Shown: one piece after another, positions 13,880-22,024 of the stretch
Position numbering within the stretch: position 1 is the stretch's first letter
How the letters are laid out: every line of letters starts with the position of its first letter
Source: Lachnospiraceae bacterium
GTDB taxonomy: Bacteria > Bacillota > Clostridia > Lachnospirales > Lachnospiraceae
NCBI GenBank assembly: GCA_016290905.1
Contig: JAEEVO010000021.1
Coordinates: 1 to 37,113, forward strand
Direction: 5' to 3'
DNA: 37,113 bases
The notes under the pieces: generated by a model
Database searches by the model: none
What the model was told of the DNA's origin: nothing
The model's input: the letters and a program-made list of their open reading frames with translations, nothing else
Program-made: the position numbers and the translations under genes

Positions 13880-14797
13880 ATGCCCTGGTGTCCGAACTGT
13901 AAAAATGAATACCGCGAAGGTATCCTTAAATGTGCCGACTGCGGCGCCGATCTTGTTGCCGAGCTTGAAACCGACAAAGAGATTGCCCCTTTATGTTATC
14001 AATATACCGAAGATACTGCAAAGAAGCTTGTCGAATACTTAAGATATTCCAAAATAGCTTCCCAGTACAGATTCGATGAAAACGAGAACGCTTTCCTTGT
14101 TACTGTTTTTGAAGAGGATCACAAAAAAGCCCTGGTTGAATATAAGGCTTTTGTTACGGTTGAAGCTAACGCCATCGGACGTTCCCAGATTGCTGCTTCA
14201 ATGGCAAAAGACGGAGCAAATCCCGAGAGCGACTCCGATGAAGCTCAGGGAGATGACCCAGAGTTATCCCCGGATATAGAGATAGATGAAGAAGCCGCAG
14301 AAGCCTATTTCGAGGCAGCTGCCGCAAAGATGTACAAGCCCGCAGGCATATATCAGTCTCAGTCCGAGAAAGCGCACGACTATTCCGCAACAGGCTATAC
14401 TTTCATTTTCGTAGGTATCGTCCTCTTTGTATTTACTATCTTAAACTTCTGTAATGTCATCAGTGTCTTCTATGAGAATTATCCGACACTCATCATACTG
14501 CTTGTCCTTGCGATTGCCGCATGCGGCGTTGGTATCGGTGCCTTCAAGCGTTCAAAAAATGCCGGCTCCCAGGTCGCAGCCGAGGAAAAGCTTACTTCCG
14601 ATATAAACGAATGGCTTGAGAAGAATAAGAGCATCATGACAGCAGGTCCTTTAAGCGGTGATGACGGTACTCCGGATGAAGTTCTTTACCTTAAGCGTAC
14701 CGAAACGATGAAATCCGCGCTGTTCAATGTGTTCGGACCTCTTGATGAGGATTACGTTGACAGCCTGATCGATGATTTTTATAATAAGACCTTTTAA
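13880..14797 (+). CDS. Zinc-ribbon membrane protein, DUF2007-like middle region
   Basis: A small zinc ribbon (CPNC at 4-7 and CADC at 18-21) opens the 305-residue protein. Residues 36-95 look like a DUF2007-type ferredoxin-like fold (YTEDTAKKLVEYLRYSKIAS followed by FLVTVFEEDHKKALVEY), often called a putative signal-transducing domain. An acidic linker (115-145) leads to two membrane spans (about 173-195 and 202-222). The C-terminal 80 residues are soluble. The function is unknown; a membrane-bound sensor or adaptor is a guess. The start is firm: AGGAGG lies 7 bases before the ATG. The gene stands alone, with its own promoter (13760) and terminator (14806). Confidence 0.85.
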   Translation: MPWCPNCKNEYREGILKCADCGADLVAELETDKEIAPLCYQYTEDTAKKLVEYLRYSKIASQYRFDENENAFLVTVFEEDHKKALVEYKAFVTVEANAIGRSQIAASMAKDGANPESDSDEAQGDDPELSPDIEIDEEAAEAYFEAAAAKMYKPAGIYQSQSEKAHDYSATGYTFIFVGIVLFVFTILNFCNVISVFYENYPTLIILLVLAIAACGVGIGAFKRSKNAGSQVAAEEKLTSDINEWLEKNKSIMTAGPLSGDDGTPDEVLYLKRTETMKSALFNVFGPLDEDYVDSLIDDFYNKTF

Positions 14798-14805
14798 TAC
14801 AAGCT

Positions 14806-14850
14806 CAGCCCACAAAGGAATCAAGTTTCCTTTGTGGGCTGATTTTTTTT
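14806..14850 (+). terminator. Intrinsic terminator of the zinc-ribbon gene
   Basis: A perfect 14-bp stem (CAGCCCACAAAGGA and its complement) with an 8-base loop is followed by eight T residues. There is no T-run on the other strand, so it acts on plus-strand transcripts. Confidence 0.95.
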
Positions 14851-14877
14851 GCATATGTACTAAGATAAGTGATAAAT

Positions 14878-14897
14878 AAAACCGTCCCCATTGTCAC
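14878..14897. repeat. Short conserved motif shared with 4468-4487
   Basis: On the minus strand it contains GTGACAATGGGGACGGTTTT. It matches 4468-4487 at 18 of 20 positions and ends immediately before the stop codon of the Big_2 gene. Confidence 0.5.
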
Positions 14898-17800
14898 CTA
14901 ATTCTTTATGACCTTGACCGTACATGCCAGATACCTTCCGTTTACGATACAGTATACGGTGGTGGTGCCGAGAGCCCGGCCGGTTACCTTTCCGTTTGCT
15001 ATCTCGGCAATGCTCTGGTTGTCGGTATCCCATCTTACGTCAAGCTTATTGGAGCCGACACCGTCAAGCTGAAGATTTATCTTCGTACTCTCGTACTGGT
15101 GCAGTGTTATCTTGGATTTACTGAGTCCCACTACATATACCTTGATCGTACTCTTCTTTCCGGACTTCGACATAACCGTTACGGTTGCCGTACCTACGTT
15201 CTTGGCCGTTATCCTTCCGTTACTGTTTACGGTTGCCACCGAAGGGTTGTCAGATGACCAGCCGAACGACTCGGTATAGTTTGCGGGCTGAATGGTATAC
15301 TGTACAGCCGTACTCTCGCCCGGTACCATTACTACCGACTCCTCCGCAAGGCTTATGCTCGATATAGCAACCGGTGACGTGATATGTACATAACATACCT
15401 CATAAACATCCGGATTATCTCCCGAAGTACACTTGATTATACAGTCTCCCGCTTTAAGCGCGGTTATCTTTCCTTTCTTGTTTACAACGGCAACCTTCTC
15501 GTTATCCGATGTCCAAATGAGAGGATATGTAACCTTTGCCGGAGTTGTGGTCGCTTTCAGCCTGACTCTCTCTCCCTGCATCAGTTCAACATAAGTAGCA
15601 CTTAAGTCTATGCTGTTGGTCGCGCGTATTACCCTTACTTCGCAGTCTGCATACGCGCCGCTTCCGTCGGCAGCCTTTACACGGATAACCGCATTTCCTG
15701 CCTTAACGCCTTTGATGACGCCCTTCTTTGAAACCTTGACTATCTTCTTGTTGCTGCTCGCCCATTTCACGTTCTTGTTCGTGGCAGTCTCTCCGGAAAC
15801 GGTCGCATTAAGCTGCAGCTTCTTTCCGACAGCAATCTCAACATAATTATCTACGGTAACCGATGTTACCTTTTCAACGACCGTGATCAGGGAGTACGCC
15901 ATGAAATCCCCGTCCTCGGTAATACACTTAACAATCGTCGAGCCGCCCTTTAAGGCCTTTATCATGCCGTTATCGTCTACGGAAACCACTTTGGCATCAT
16001 TGCTTGACCATTTAACCGAAGGATCGCTTGCATTCTTAGGAGTTATGGTGCTTACGAGCTCATAGGTATCACCCACATACATGGTTAATGTAGCCGGAGA
16101 CACCTTAATGCCGGTTACCTGCTGGGTTACCGTTACGTTACAATATGTAGAAACGCCTGCTTCGGTAGTTGCGAATATTACACAGCTTCCTTTTGCTTTT
16201 GCCGTGATCTTACCGGTAACCGAAACCGTTGCAACCTTTGTGTTATTACTCTCGTATTTTATCGTATCTGTGGAATCCGAAGGCTTCAGGAGCGTTTCCA
16301 GGATATAGTTCTCACCAACGTTCAGGGTAAGATCCTTAACATCCATGCTGATGCCGGTCGCATTCCTCAAAACCGTTACCGTACATGTCGTAAATACTCC
16401 GGTCCCGTCCTGCGCCTGTGCCGTAATAACACAGTTACCGGTGTTCTTTGCGGTAAAGAAGCCTGTTGCGTCAACGGTTACGACCTTGGGATCGGTGGAT
16501 GTCCATTTAAGAGTCTTATCCGAAACCGTCTCGGGACTTATGATATAAGCCATCCTGTAGGTGTCGCCCACGAACATGGTCAGTGTACTCTCGTCAAGAG
16601 AGATGCTCTCCATACCCTGAAGGATCGTGAATTTACATACGGCATCCTTTCCGTTTGAAGTAAGTACTATGATGTTTGCGGTACCGGGTTTAACTATGGA
16701 AACCTTTCCGTTCTGGTCTACCTTTATGACCTTTTCGTCCGTACTCTTCCAGGTAAGCTTTTCATTGTCGGGCAGTTCCGGAGTACATGTAGCATACAAC
16801 TGGTAGAAGCCTGCGGATTTCGGTATTACAACCTCTTTGTCCGAAAGAGTGATGGCCGATATGTCAGAAATGACATGAATGAGCATGGTACCGACTATGC
16901 CGTTATCCGGATTGACCGCGGTAATAACTGTCGTACCTGTGCTTAATCCCTTGATGTTTGCGGTAATAGGACCTGCATAGGTTATCTCCGCAACCTTGGG
17001 GTCTGAAGATGTCCACTTAAGCTGTGCATCAGAGAGTTTAGGATTTATCTCTGCATTGATCGTCAGGCTGTCATCCTTCTTAAGGCGGTCCGATATCGCG
17101 GTAAGCTTTATGCTTCCGACCGATGCGACAACCTTTATCGCACACTGTGCTCTCTTGGTTACGCCGCTTCCGACAACAATCTGTACCGTAACTATTGTTT
17201 CTCCGACCTTATTGGCCTTAACCAGACCGGATTCGTCAACCGAACATATGGATTTATCGGCACTGCTCCAGTATAACTCACCGTTATAAGGGCTCGGAGC
17301 CGTAAGCGAAAGCTGCATCTCTGAGCCTAACGTCATGGTCGCGGATGAAGTATTTATCGCTATACCGTCATAAACGATGACGGTTGTGATCTTCTCTGTA
17401 AATGTATTGTGATCGTATCCGAGGCTCTCCGGGAACTCATAATAGTCACCGTAAAGCTTTCTCAGCTTCTCGGCATTCTTGGGAGTAATGCTTACCTTAG
17501 CCTCACCTTCTCCGGTGGCGTCAACAACGCCTGTGTTGGAGTTGACCCTGGCTGTATTCGTTCCTTCCTTAACGGAGAATCTGAATATGTCCTCAGGCAG
17601 GTTTGAGTTTGTCATGAGGTCATAGGAATCGTAGATATTCGAATTGTAATAGCTTAGTGTAATAGAATCGGCAGGCCACTTTACGGGTACAACAACCACA
17701 TATTCCAGAGCCAAAAGCTCATCCTTCTTGCCTATAACTTCATACTGACCGGTTTCCGTAGCCTTGTCCTTATCCTTTATCGGTACGGCCGTTACATAGT

Positions 17801-18920
17801 ATACGCCCGCCTTAAGGTTTTCAATGACTACTCTGCCGTTCGAATCACTGGCTGTAAGCTCGGGCTTCTCTATCTCGGAAGACTCAGAAATGCCTTCGCC
17901 CTTGAAAACACGCCACTGCAGTGAATTTGCATACTTGGCATTGGTCTGGAACGTGATCGTGGAATCCTTGTACGGATTAAGTACGCCTGTGTTCCTGCTG
18001 CTGGTACTGTTACCGGTTACATAAGCCTCGGGGATGACAAACACGTCATAGCTTAAGGTATCGCGTTTTCCAAGCTTTTCGTTCTCGGTACTTGTCTGAA
18101 CCGAAATCGTTGTAAAGCCGGCGGATTTTGCGGTAACGAGACCGGTAAGCGAGTCAACCTCCGCAACGGAAGGGTTGGTGCTTGACCACTCAAGAGCTGC
18201 CGTAAAGGGGCCGAGCTGTGAAGCCTCTATATCACTTCTTACGCTTTGAAGAGTCGTTTCGTCCTCTGCGGTATTGGGATCGTCCGCGACGTACGCATAC
18301 TTAACATATCTCAGTTTTCTTAAATAATGGGAAGCTTCGGGATGGTCTGCCGAATCCGAAGTATAGAGCTGAACTGTATAATTGTTCAGCTTGGGATCGG
18401 TATTACTGTCGCCGTCCTGAGCAACGATGTAACCATAGTAACCGTTAGCTGCGGTTCCCTTTATATTGTTTAAGATCTCCTTGGTCGTAGATACGTTATC
18501 CGACCACTGGAGGGGAACATATATCGATACATATGCAGCTGCGGGATAAAGCTTGCCGCCCATCTCAATATCAACGGAAAGACCTGAGAAACCGGGTGAT
18601 ATGATATCCAGGGTAACACTGCCTGTTGTATCATCCTGCGATTTTACCCTTATGATATTGCTGTTACTGACGCCCCAGTTAAACTTCGTTCCCGCTTCAA
18701 TACCGCTGGGGATACGGAGTCTGATGGTAATGGTCGAGTCTTCCTGATTGTACAGCGAATAGTCGATCGTCGATCCGTCGGGAAGCTCCTCGTTTCCGAC
18801 AAGGAATATCAGTTTCCCATCTATTGTATCATCTGCTGCGGATATGAATGTGGCCCCGATAACTCCTATCAACAGGGCTGCCACCGCCAAAAGCACGAAA
18901 AATTTTCCAGTCTTTCTCAT
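14898..18920 (-). CDS. Large secreted protein of tandem Big_2 (bacterial Ig-like group 2) domains
   Basis: The 1340-residue protein has a signal peptide (residues 1-28, hydrophobic FFVLLAVAALLIGVIGATFI then SAA). About ten consecutive Big_2 repeats of roughly 82 residues fill residues 515-1340, each with a pattern such as LTMYVGDTYELVSTITP, WSSNDAKVVSVDDNGMIKAL and a closing strand. The N-terminal third has at least two more divergent copies (for example WSSTNPSVAEVDSLTGLVTA). Big_2 domains build rigid rods in adhesins and surface proteins. No LPXTG, SLH or choline-binding anchor is seen, and the chain ends on a Big_2 strand (CTVKVIKN), so how it is held at the cell is unclear. A GGAGG lies about 10 bases ahead of the ATG. 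A terminator for the upstream genes stands in the 5' spacer; no clear promoter was found. Confidence 0.93.
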   Translation of the reverse strand: MRKTGKFFVLLAVAALLIGVIGATFISAADDTIDGKLIFLVGNEELPDGSTIDYSLYNQEDSTITIRLRIPSGIEAGTKFNWGVSNSNIIRVKSQDDTTGSVTLDIISPGFSGLSVDIEMGGKLYPAAAYVSIYVPLQWSDNVSTTKEILNNIKGTAANGYYGYIVAQDGDSNTDPKLNNYTVQLYTSDSADHPEASHYLRKLRYVKYAYVADDPNTAEDETTLQSVRSDIEASQLGPFTAALEWSSTNPSVAEVDSLTGLVTAKSAGFTTISVQTSTENEKLGKRDTLSYDVFVIPEAYVTGNSTSSRNTGVLNPYKDSTITFQTNAKYANSLQWRVFKGEGISESSEIEKPELTASDSNGRVVIENLKAGVYYVTAVPIKDKDKATETGQYEVIGKKDELLALEYVVVVPVKWPADSITLSYYNSNIYDSYDLMTNSNLPEDIFRFSVKEGTNTARVNSNTGVVDATGEGEAKVSITPKNAEKLRKLYGDYYEFPESLGYDHNTFTEKITTVIVYDGIAINTSSATMTLGSEMQLSLTAPSPYNGELYWSSADKSICSVDESGLVKANKVGETIVTVQIVVGSGVTKRAQCAIKVVASVGSIKLTAISDRLKKDDSLTINAEINPKLSDAQLKWTSSDPKVAEITYAGPITANIKGLSTGTTVITAVNPDNGIVGTMLIHVISDISAITLSDKEVVIPKSAGFYQLYATCTPELPDNEKLTWKSTDEKVIKVDQNGKVSIVKPGTANIIVLTSNGKDAVCKFTILQGMESISLDESTLTMFVGDTYRMAYIISPETVSDKTLKWTSTDPKVVTVDATGFFTAKNTGNCVITAQAQDGTGVFTTCTVTVLRNATGISMDVKDLTLNVGENYILETLLKPSDSTDTIKYESNNTKVATVSVTGKITAKAKGSCVIFATTEAGVSTYCNVTVTQQVTGIKVSPATLTMYVGDTYELVSTITPKNASDPSVKWSSNDAKVVSVDDNGMIKALKGGSTIVKCITEDGDFMAYSLITVVEKVTSVTVDNYVEIAVGKKLQLNATVSGETATNKNVKWASSNKKIVKVSKKGVIKGVKAGNAVIRVKAADGSGAYADCEVRVIRATNSIDLSATYVELMQGERVRLKATTTPAKVTYPLIWTSDNEKVAVVNKKGKITALKAGDCIIKCTSGDNPDVYEVCYVHITSPVAISSISLAEESVVMVPGESTAVQYTIQPANYTESFGWSSDNPSVATVNSNGRITAKNVGTATVTVMSKSGKKSTIKVYVVGLSKSKITLHQYESTKINLQLDGVGSNKLDVRWDTDNQSIAEIANGKVTGRALGTTTVYCIVNGRYLACTVKVIKN

Positions 18921-18958
18921 ATATGTCTTACCTCCGGGTTACCGTTCGCTTCCTTAGT

Positions 18959-18998
18959 AAAAAAGGATCTACGGTGCGACAGCACTGTAAATCCTTTT
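18959..18998 (-). terminator. Intrinsic terminator after the DUF1836 gene
   Basis: The stem AAAAGGAT-TTACAGTGC / GCACCGTAG-ATCCTTTT with a 4-base loop is followed on the minus strand by a short T-run. It separates the DUF1836 gene (end 19044) from the Big_2 gene (start 18920). A TATAAT at 19017-19022 precedes it, so an attenuator in the Big_2 leader is an alternative, but no matching -35 was found. Confidence 0.8.
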
Positions 18999-19043
18999 GC
19001 ATACAATACACCTATTATTATATCGGCATAATCCGGAAAAACC

Positions 19044-19718
19044 TTAACTGTTTTCTTTTTTTGACGATATGGAAAAATTATCGTCTATGATCTTCTCAAT
19101 CATCATCTTCTTCATGTATACGTCAAAGCAGAGCATTGCAATGAACGTAAATGCCTGGAGGTAATCTCTTTCCTTGGGATCCTTTACCTTTTCAAAGCTT
19201 TCTTTAGACGTAAAGTATTTCCTGATGACATCCCTTGTGAGCACGAACGACTGGTCATATTCCAGATCGAAGATCTCTTTATAAATACATTCCATATCTA
19301 TGGAACCGTTATCCCCGAAAAACATATCGGTAAGAGGCTTCAGTATGCTCTGCATGTCATCCATCGGCATGACATTTTTCAGATAATAAATGAAAAGCAG
19401 CGTATACATATGATCCTTTGTATACTTTTTCTTTTCCGGAGAAGGAAGCAGGTCATTCTTCGTATAGTTATTTATCATTGTCTTGGTGAGAAGCTTATCA
19501 TCCGAACGTCTCTTGGAGCTTTCAAGATGCTCATCCATGAACTTCGTTACCTGATCCATATACAGGTCTATGTTCGGAACCTCACCCGGCTGCACATAAT
19601 TCGTAGACTTCATCTTGTTCAGGATTGATAGCATATAGGAATTGTTTTCATCCTTCAGCATCTCCCTGAGTCTTTTAACTGCAGCAGCCGAAATATTGCT
19701 GTCTTTTGAACGGGCCAT
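19044..19718 (-). CDS. DUF1836 protein with a MerR-like DNA-binding helix-turn-helix
   Basis: The central part (about residues 80-125: LTKTMINNYTKNDLLPSPEKK followed by YTKDHMYTLLFIYYLKN) matches the MerR-type winged-helix pattern of DUF1836, with the NNY-K-LLP and Y recognition features. The flanking parts are helical and contain no membrane segment; the end is polar (SISSKKENS). It is probably a transcription regulator. I place the start at 19718 because AAAGGA is 8 bases upstream; an ATG three codons earlier (19727) touches that site. It follows the acidic-tail gene by about 24 bases and precedes the Big_2 gene, with a terminator between. Targets are unknown. Confidence 0.85.
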   Translation of the reverse strand: MARSKDSNISAAAVKRLREMLKDENNSYMLSILNKMKSTNYVQPGEVPNIDLYMDQVTKFMDEHLESSKRRSDDKLLTKTMINNYTKNDLLPSPEKKKYTKDHMYTLLFIYYLKNVMPMDDMQSILKPLTDMFFGDNGSIDMECIYKEIFDLEYDQSFVLTRDVIRKYFTSKESFEKVKDPKERDYLQAFTFIAMLCFDVYMKKMMIEKIIDDNFSISSKKENS

Positions 19719-19742
19719 TTCCTTCATCCTTTTTGCCGTTGA

Positions 19743-20066
19743 TTATTCCTCGGTGTCTTCCTTCTTCTCGTCTTCAGCGTCATCAAAATCATCAAGATCG
19801 TCGATATCTTCAAAATCGTCGAAGTCGTCATCCTCTTCGTAATCCTTGAGATAATCGGGCTTAACAAGCTTGTAAACGAAGTAAGCGATAGCAACTATTG
19901 CTGCAACTGCAAGAATGATGGAAACCACGATGATAGCGGTATTCTTCTTATCTTCCTTCTTTTCCTTCTCCTTCTTGTGAATGATCTCCTTGATCTTTGA
20001 CTCTGCGATCAGATCGTCAAACTTTTTCTTAGCGTTGTCCTTAAAATTTTTGCACTTAAGACACAT
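19743..20066 (-). CDS. Small single-span membrane protein with an acidic tail
   Basis: The 107-residue protein has a short Cys-containing start (MCLKCKNFKDNAKKKF), a lysine-rich helix, one membrane span (about residues 42-66, IIVVSIILAVAAIVAIAYFVY), and a C-terminal tail of mostly Asp and Glu. A CxxC pair at 2-5 could bind metal or be oxidised. I do not recognise a family. The ATG at 20066 is chosen over a GTG three codons upstream because AAAGGA lies about 10 bases away from it and only one base from the GTG. It is the first gene of the pair with DUF1836 under the promoter at 20178. The layout is like that of the 91-residue protein upstream at 20378. Confidence 0.8.
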   Translation of the reverse strand: MCLKCKNFKDNAKKKFDDLIAESKIKEIIHKKEKEKKEDKKNTAIIVVSIILAVAAIVAIAYFVYKLVKPDYLKDYEEDDDFDDFEDIDDLDDFDDAEDEKKEDTEE

Positions 20067-20177
20067 AACCCCCACATCCTTTCATGTTTTTTCTATTTCC
20101 CGCAGCCGGGCACCGTTACACGATTTTTATTATGTCCGTAACAATTCTGTAACGAAGCCGGGCAGATCGGATACTAC

Positions 20178-20205
20178 ATACTATACTATAGCATACTTTT
20201 TTCAA
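20178..20205 (-). promoter_or_regulatory. Likely promoter of the acidic-tail / DUF1836 pair
   Basis: TTGAAA, 16 bases, TAGTAT on the minus strand, in an AT-rich stretch with repeated ATACTA words. It lies about 110 bases ahead of the 20066 start. Confidence 0.55.
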
Positions 20206-20250
20206 TATTTCCAGTATTTTTTTATAAAGTTGTTAACTAAAAAACCGTAA

Positions 20251-20277
20251 AGATTCTTCGCTTCGCTCAGAATGACA
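20251..20277. repeat. Half copy of the dispersed palindromic repeat
   Basis: Only the right arm is present (AGATTCTTCGCTTCGCTCAG followed by AATGACA). It sits between the terminator at 20313 and the promoter at 20178. Confidence 0.85.
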
Positions 20278-20312
20278 TATAGGAAGTTTAACAGAGTTAC
20301 CAATAAAGTATG

Positions 20313-20342
20313 AAAAAGGCGCTCCCGGTATGGGAACGCCTT
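20313..20342 (-). terminator. Intrinsic terminator of the 91-residue acidic-tail gene
   Basis: An 11-bp stem (AAGGCGTTCCC / GGGAGCGCCTT, one G-T pair) with a 5-base loop is followed by Ts on the minus strand. It lies 36 bases after the stop codon. Confidence 0.9.
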
Positions 20343-20377
20343 CTTTATGCTTTTATAAGTTTTTATCATAATGCCGA

Positions 20378-20653
20378 TCAGTTAAATGCATCCTTAACGT
20401 CTTCTGCTGCATCCTCAACTGCTTCCTTTGCGTCATCAAGAGCATCCTTAGCTTCGTCGCCGTTGATATTCAGAGAAACGTACTCGGGAGATTCCTCGTC
20501 CTCATCCTCGTCAAGATCGAAATCGTCGATATCGTCATCGAAATCGTCATCCTCTGTATCCTTAGCGATGAACTTCTTGTATGCGCAGTATGCACCAAAA
20601 CCTGCAGCTGCAGCACCGGCTGCACCCAAAACTAACTTAAAAAGCTTTTTCAT
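20378..20653 (-). CDS. Small membrane-anchored protein with an acidic, helical tail
   Basis: The 91-residue protein starts with an N-terminal anchor or signal-like stretch rich in Ala and Gly (LVLGAAGAAAAGFGAYCAY, residues 8-26). A run of Asp and Glu (about 32-54) and a final amphipathic acidic helix (DALDDAKEAVEDAAEDVKDA) follow. I do not recognise a family. The order anchor, basic stretch, acidic tail parallels the 107-residue protein just downstream, though the sequences are not clearly homologous. The start has AAAGGAG 7 bases upstream. It is a single-gene unit with its own promoter (20702) and terminator (20313). High-level expression is suggested by the perfect -10 and strong ribosome site. 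Confidence 0.82.
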   Translation of the reverse strand: MKKLFKLVLGAAGAAAAGFGAYCAYKKFIAKDTEDDDFDDDIDDFDLDEDEDEESPEYVSLNINGDEAKDALDDAKEAVEDAAEDVKDAFN

Positions 20654-20701
20654 GTTACGTCTCCTTTCAAAATAGAAGTAATCTCTTCTTCATTATTCTC
20701 T

Positions 20702-20730
20702 ATTATAAATGCAAATCGCAAAAAAGTAAA
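20702..20730 (-). promoter_or_regulatory. Promoter of the 91-residue acidic-tail gene
   Basis: TTTACT, 17 bases, TATAAT on the minus strand. It diverges from the plus-strand promoter at 20762, the two -35 boxes being 31 bases apart, so a shared regulator is possible. Confidence 0.7.
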
Positions 20731-20761
20731 GTTAAAAAATTATGAACGGAAATTTTTTTTG

Positions 20762-20790
20762 TTGACAAGAAGGATTCAAATCGTTATACT
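20762..20790 (+). promoter_or_regulatory. SigA promoter of the MprF/YbhN-type membrane protein
   Basis: TTGACA, 17 bases, TATACT, 11 of 12 consensus positions. The leader is about 75 bases and can form a long imperfect stem (GTCGTATCC with GGATATGGC) ahead of the ribosome site. Confidence 0.88.
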
Positions 20791-20869
20791 CAATTCTGTC
20801 TGTGATTTGTCGTATCCAAAAAACGGAGCGATCCTGTGAACGGATATGGCACGATCACAATAGGAGGTA

Positions 20870-21988
20870 ATGGTGAACGTCACTTTGAAAAAAATCATAA
20901 AATATACCATAAATGTTTTATTGATCATCGGTATAACAGTAATTGCTTTAAATATATTGTTCAAAGATAATGAACCGGGGGCTATCCTGCGTGAGATCAC
21001 GGAGGCCGACTACAGATGGCTTCTTGTTGCAGTTGTCCTCATGGTCGGTTTTGTGTGCGCCGAATCAATACAGATGAGGATGCTTTTAAAGGGCATGAAG
21101 CAAAAGGTAAGCCTGTTCAAATGTATCCTGCTGTCAAACATCGGCTTCTTCTTCAGTCAGATCACGCCAAGCGCATCGGGCGGGCAGCCGCTCCAGATCG
21201 TATACATGACAAAGCTGGGAGTAAACGGTTTCGTTTCAACCCTTGTCTGTATGATGGTAACCTTAGTTTACAAGCTTACGCTCGTAGGTCTTTTCATTAT
21301 CATACTTATCATACAGCCCGGATTCGTGCTCTCTTCCATACATGATGTGCTTTTCTTCTTTATAATAGGCATCCTGATCCAGGCCGGAGTAGGCTTTTTC
21401 CTGTTGGCCTGCGTGCTCAAGCCGTCGCTTGCCATGGGAGTTGTAACCAAATCGATAAGCCTCGGGACAAAGCTTCACATAGTAAGGCATCCCGAAGAGA
21501 CCAGGCAGAAGGCCGAAACTTCCATCAAGCAATATGTTGCAGCTTCCGACTTCTTAAAAAAGAACACGCATATCATGTGGAAAATGGCCATCATCACATT
21601 CCTGCAGCGTCTTGCGTACTTTTCCGTGGCATTCTGCGTTGCAATGGCCCTCAATGTCGAGGAGTGCAACTTCTTAAAGATCGTATCCCTTCAGATAATC
21701 CTTTCGCTTGCCGTAGATATGCTCCCCTTACCCGGTGCCTCCGGCGCAAACGAGATCCTATTCACAACACTGCAGAGTGAGATCTTTAAGAACAAGGTTT
21801 CCGCAGGACTTCTCTTAAACCGCGGCATAACATATTATCTTCTCGCCATAGTAACCGGCGTATTTACTCTTTTTGCACATTTGTATTTCAAAAAGATCCG
21901 TTCCGGATCGCAGGCCCTGGCACAGGAAGAAGATACCTGTACCGAACCCGGAACCGCAGCGGATCCCCAGATTGAAAAGCAGAACTAA
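20870..21988 (+). CDS. LPG-synthase/MprF flippase-domain (YbhN-type) membrane protein
   Basis: The 372-residue protein is mostly membrane segments (about eight) and matches the lysylphosphatidylglycerol-synthase transmembrane family (UPF0104). The family motifs are FFFSQITPSASGGQPLQ (about residues 94-110) and LPLPGASGANE (about 284-294). It has no C-terminal aminoacyl-transferase domain, so it is the flippase-like half only. Relatives move or handle lipids; the substrate here is unknown. The tail after residue 345 is soluble, Glu-rich and dispensable-looking. AGGAGG lies only 2 bases before the ATG at 20870 but 5 bases before the next codon, GTG at 20873, which may be the real start. It is alone on its strand and meets pcrA tail to tail. 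Confidence 0.92.
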   Translation: MVNVTLKKIIKYTINVLLIIGITVIALNILFKDNEPGAILREITEADYRWLLVAVVLMVGFVCAESIQMRMLLKGMKQKVSLFKCILLSNIGFFFSQITPSASGGQPLQIVYMTKLGVNGFVSTLVCMMVTLVYKLTLVGLFIIILIIQPGFVLSSIHDVLFFFIIGILIQAGVGFFLLACVLKPSLAMGVVTKSISLGTKLHIVRHPEETRQKAETSIKQYVAASDFLKKNTHIMWKMAIITFLQRLAYFSVAFCVAMALNVEECNFLKIVSLQIILSLAVDMLPLPGASGANEILFTTLQSEIFKNKVSAGLLLNRGITYYLLAIVTGVFTLFAHLYFKKIRSGSQALAQEEDTCTEPGTAADPQIEKQN

Positions 21989-22024
21989 AGCCTGATCAAA
22001 GCTTTCAGCCCTCTGCTTTTTTTA
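21975..22024. terminator. Bidirectional terminator shared by the membrane protein gene and pcrA
   Basis: AAAAGCAGA (21975-21983) pairs with TCTGCTTTT (22012-22020), enclosing a second stem (AAAGC / GCTTT). T-runs occur on both strands. The hairpin spans both stop codons, so the last codons of the two genes form the terminator arms. The gap between the genes is only 16 bases. Confidence 0.8.

Noticed and set aside
19001-19043. Promoter of the Big_2 gene using TATAAT at 19017-19022
   Set aside because: No acceptable -35 box at 16-18 bases, so the match may be chance in AT-rich DNA.
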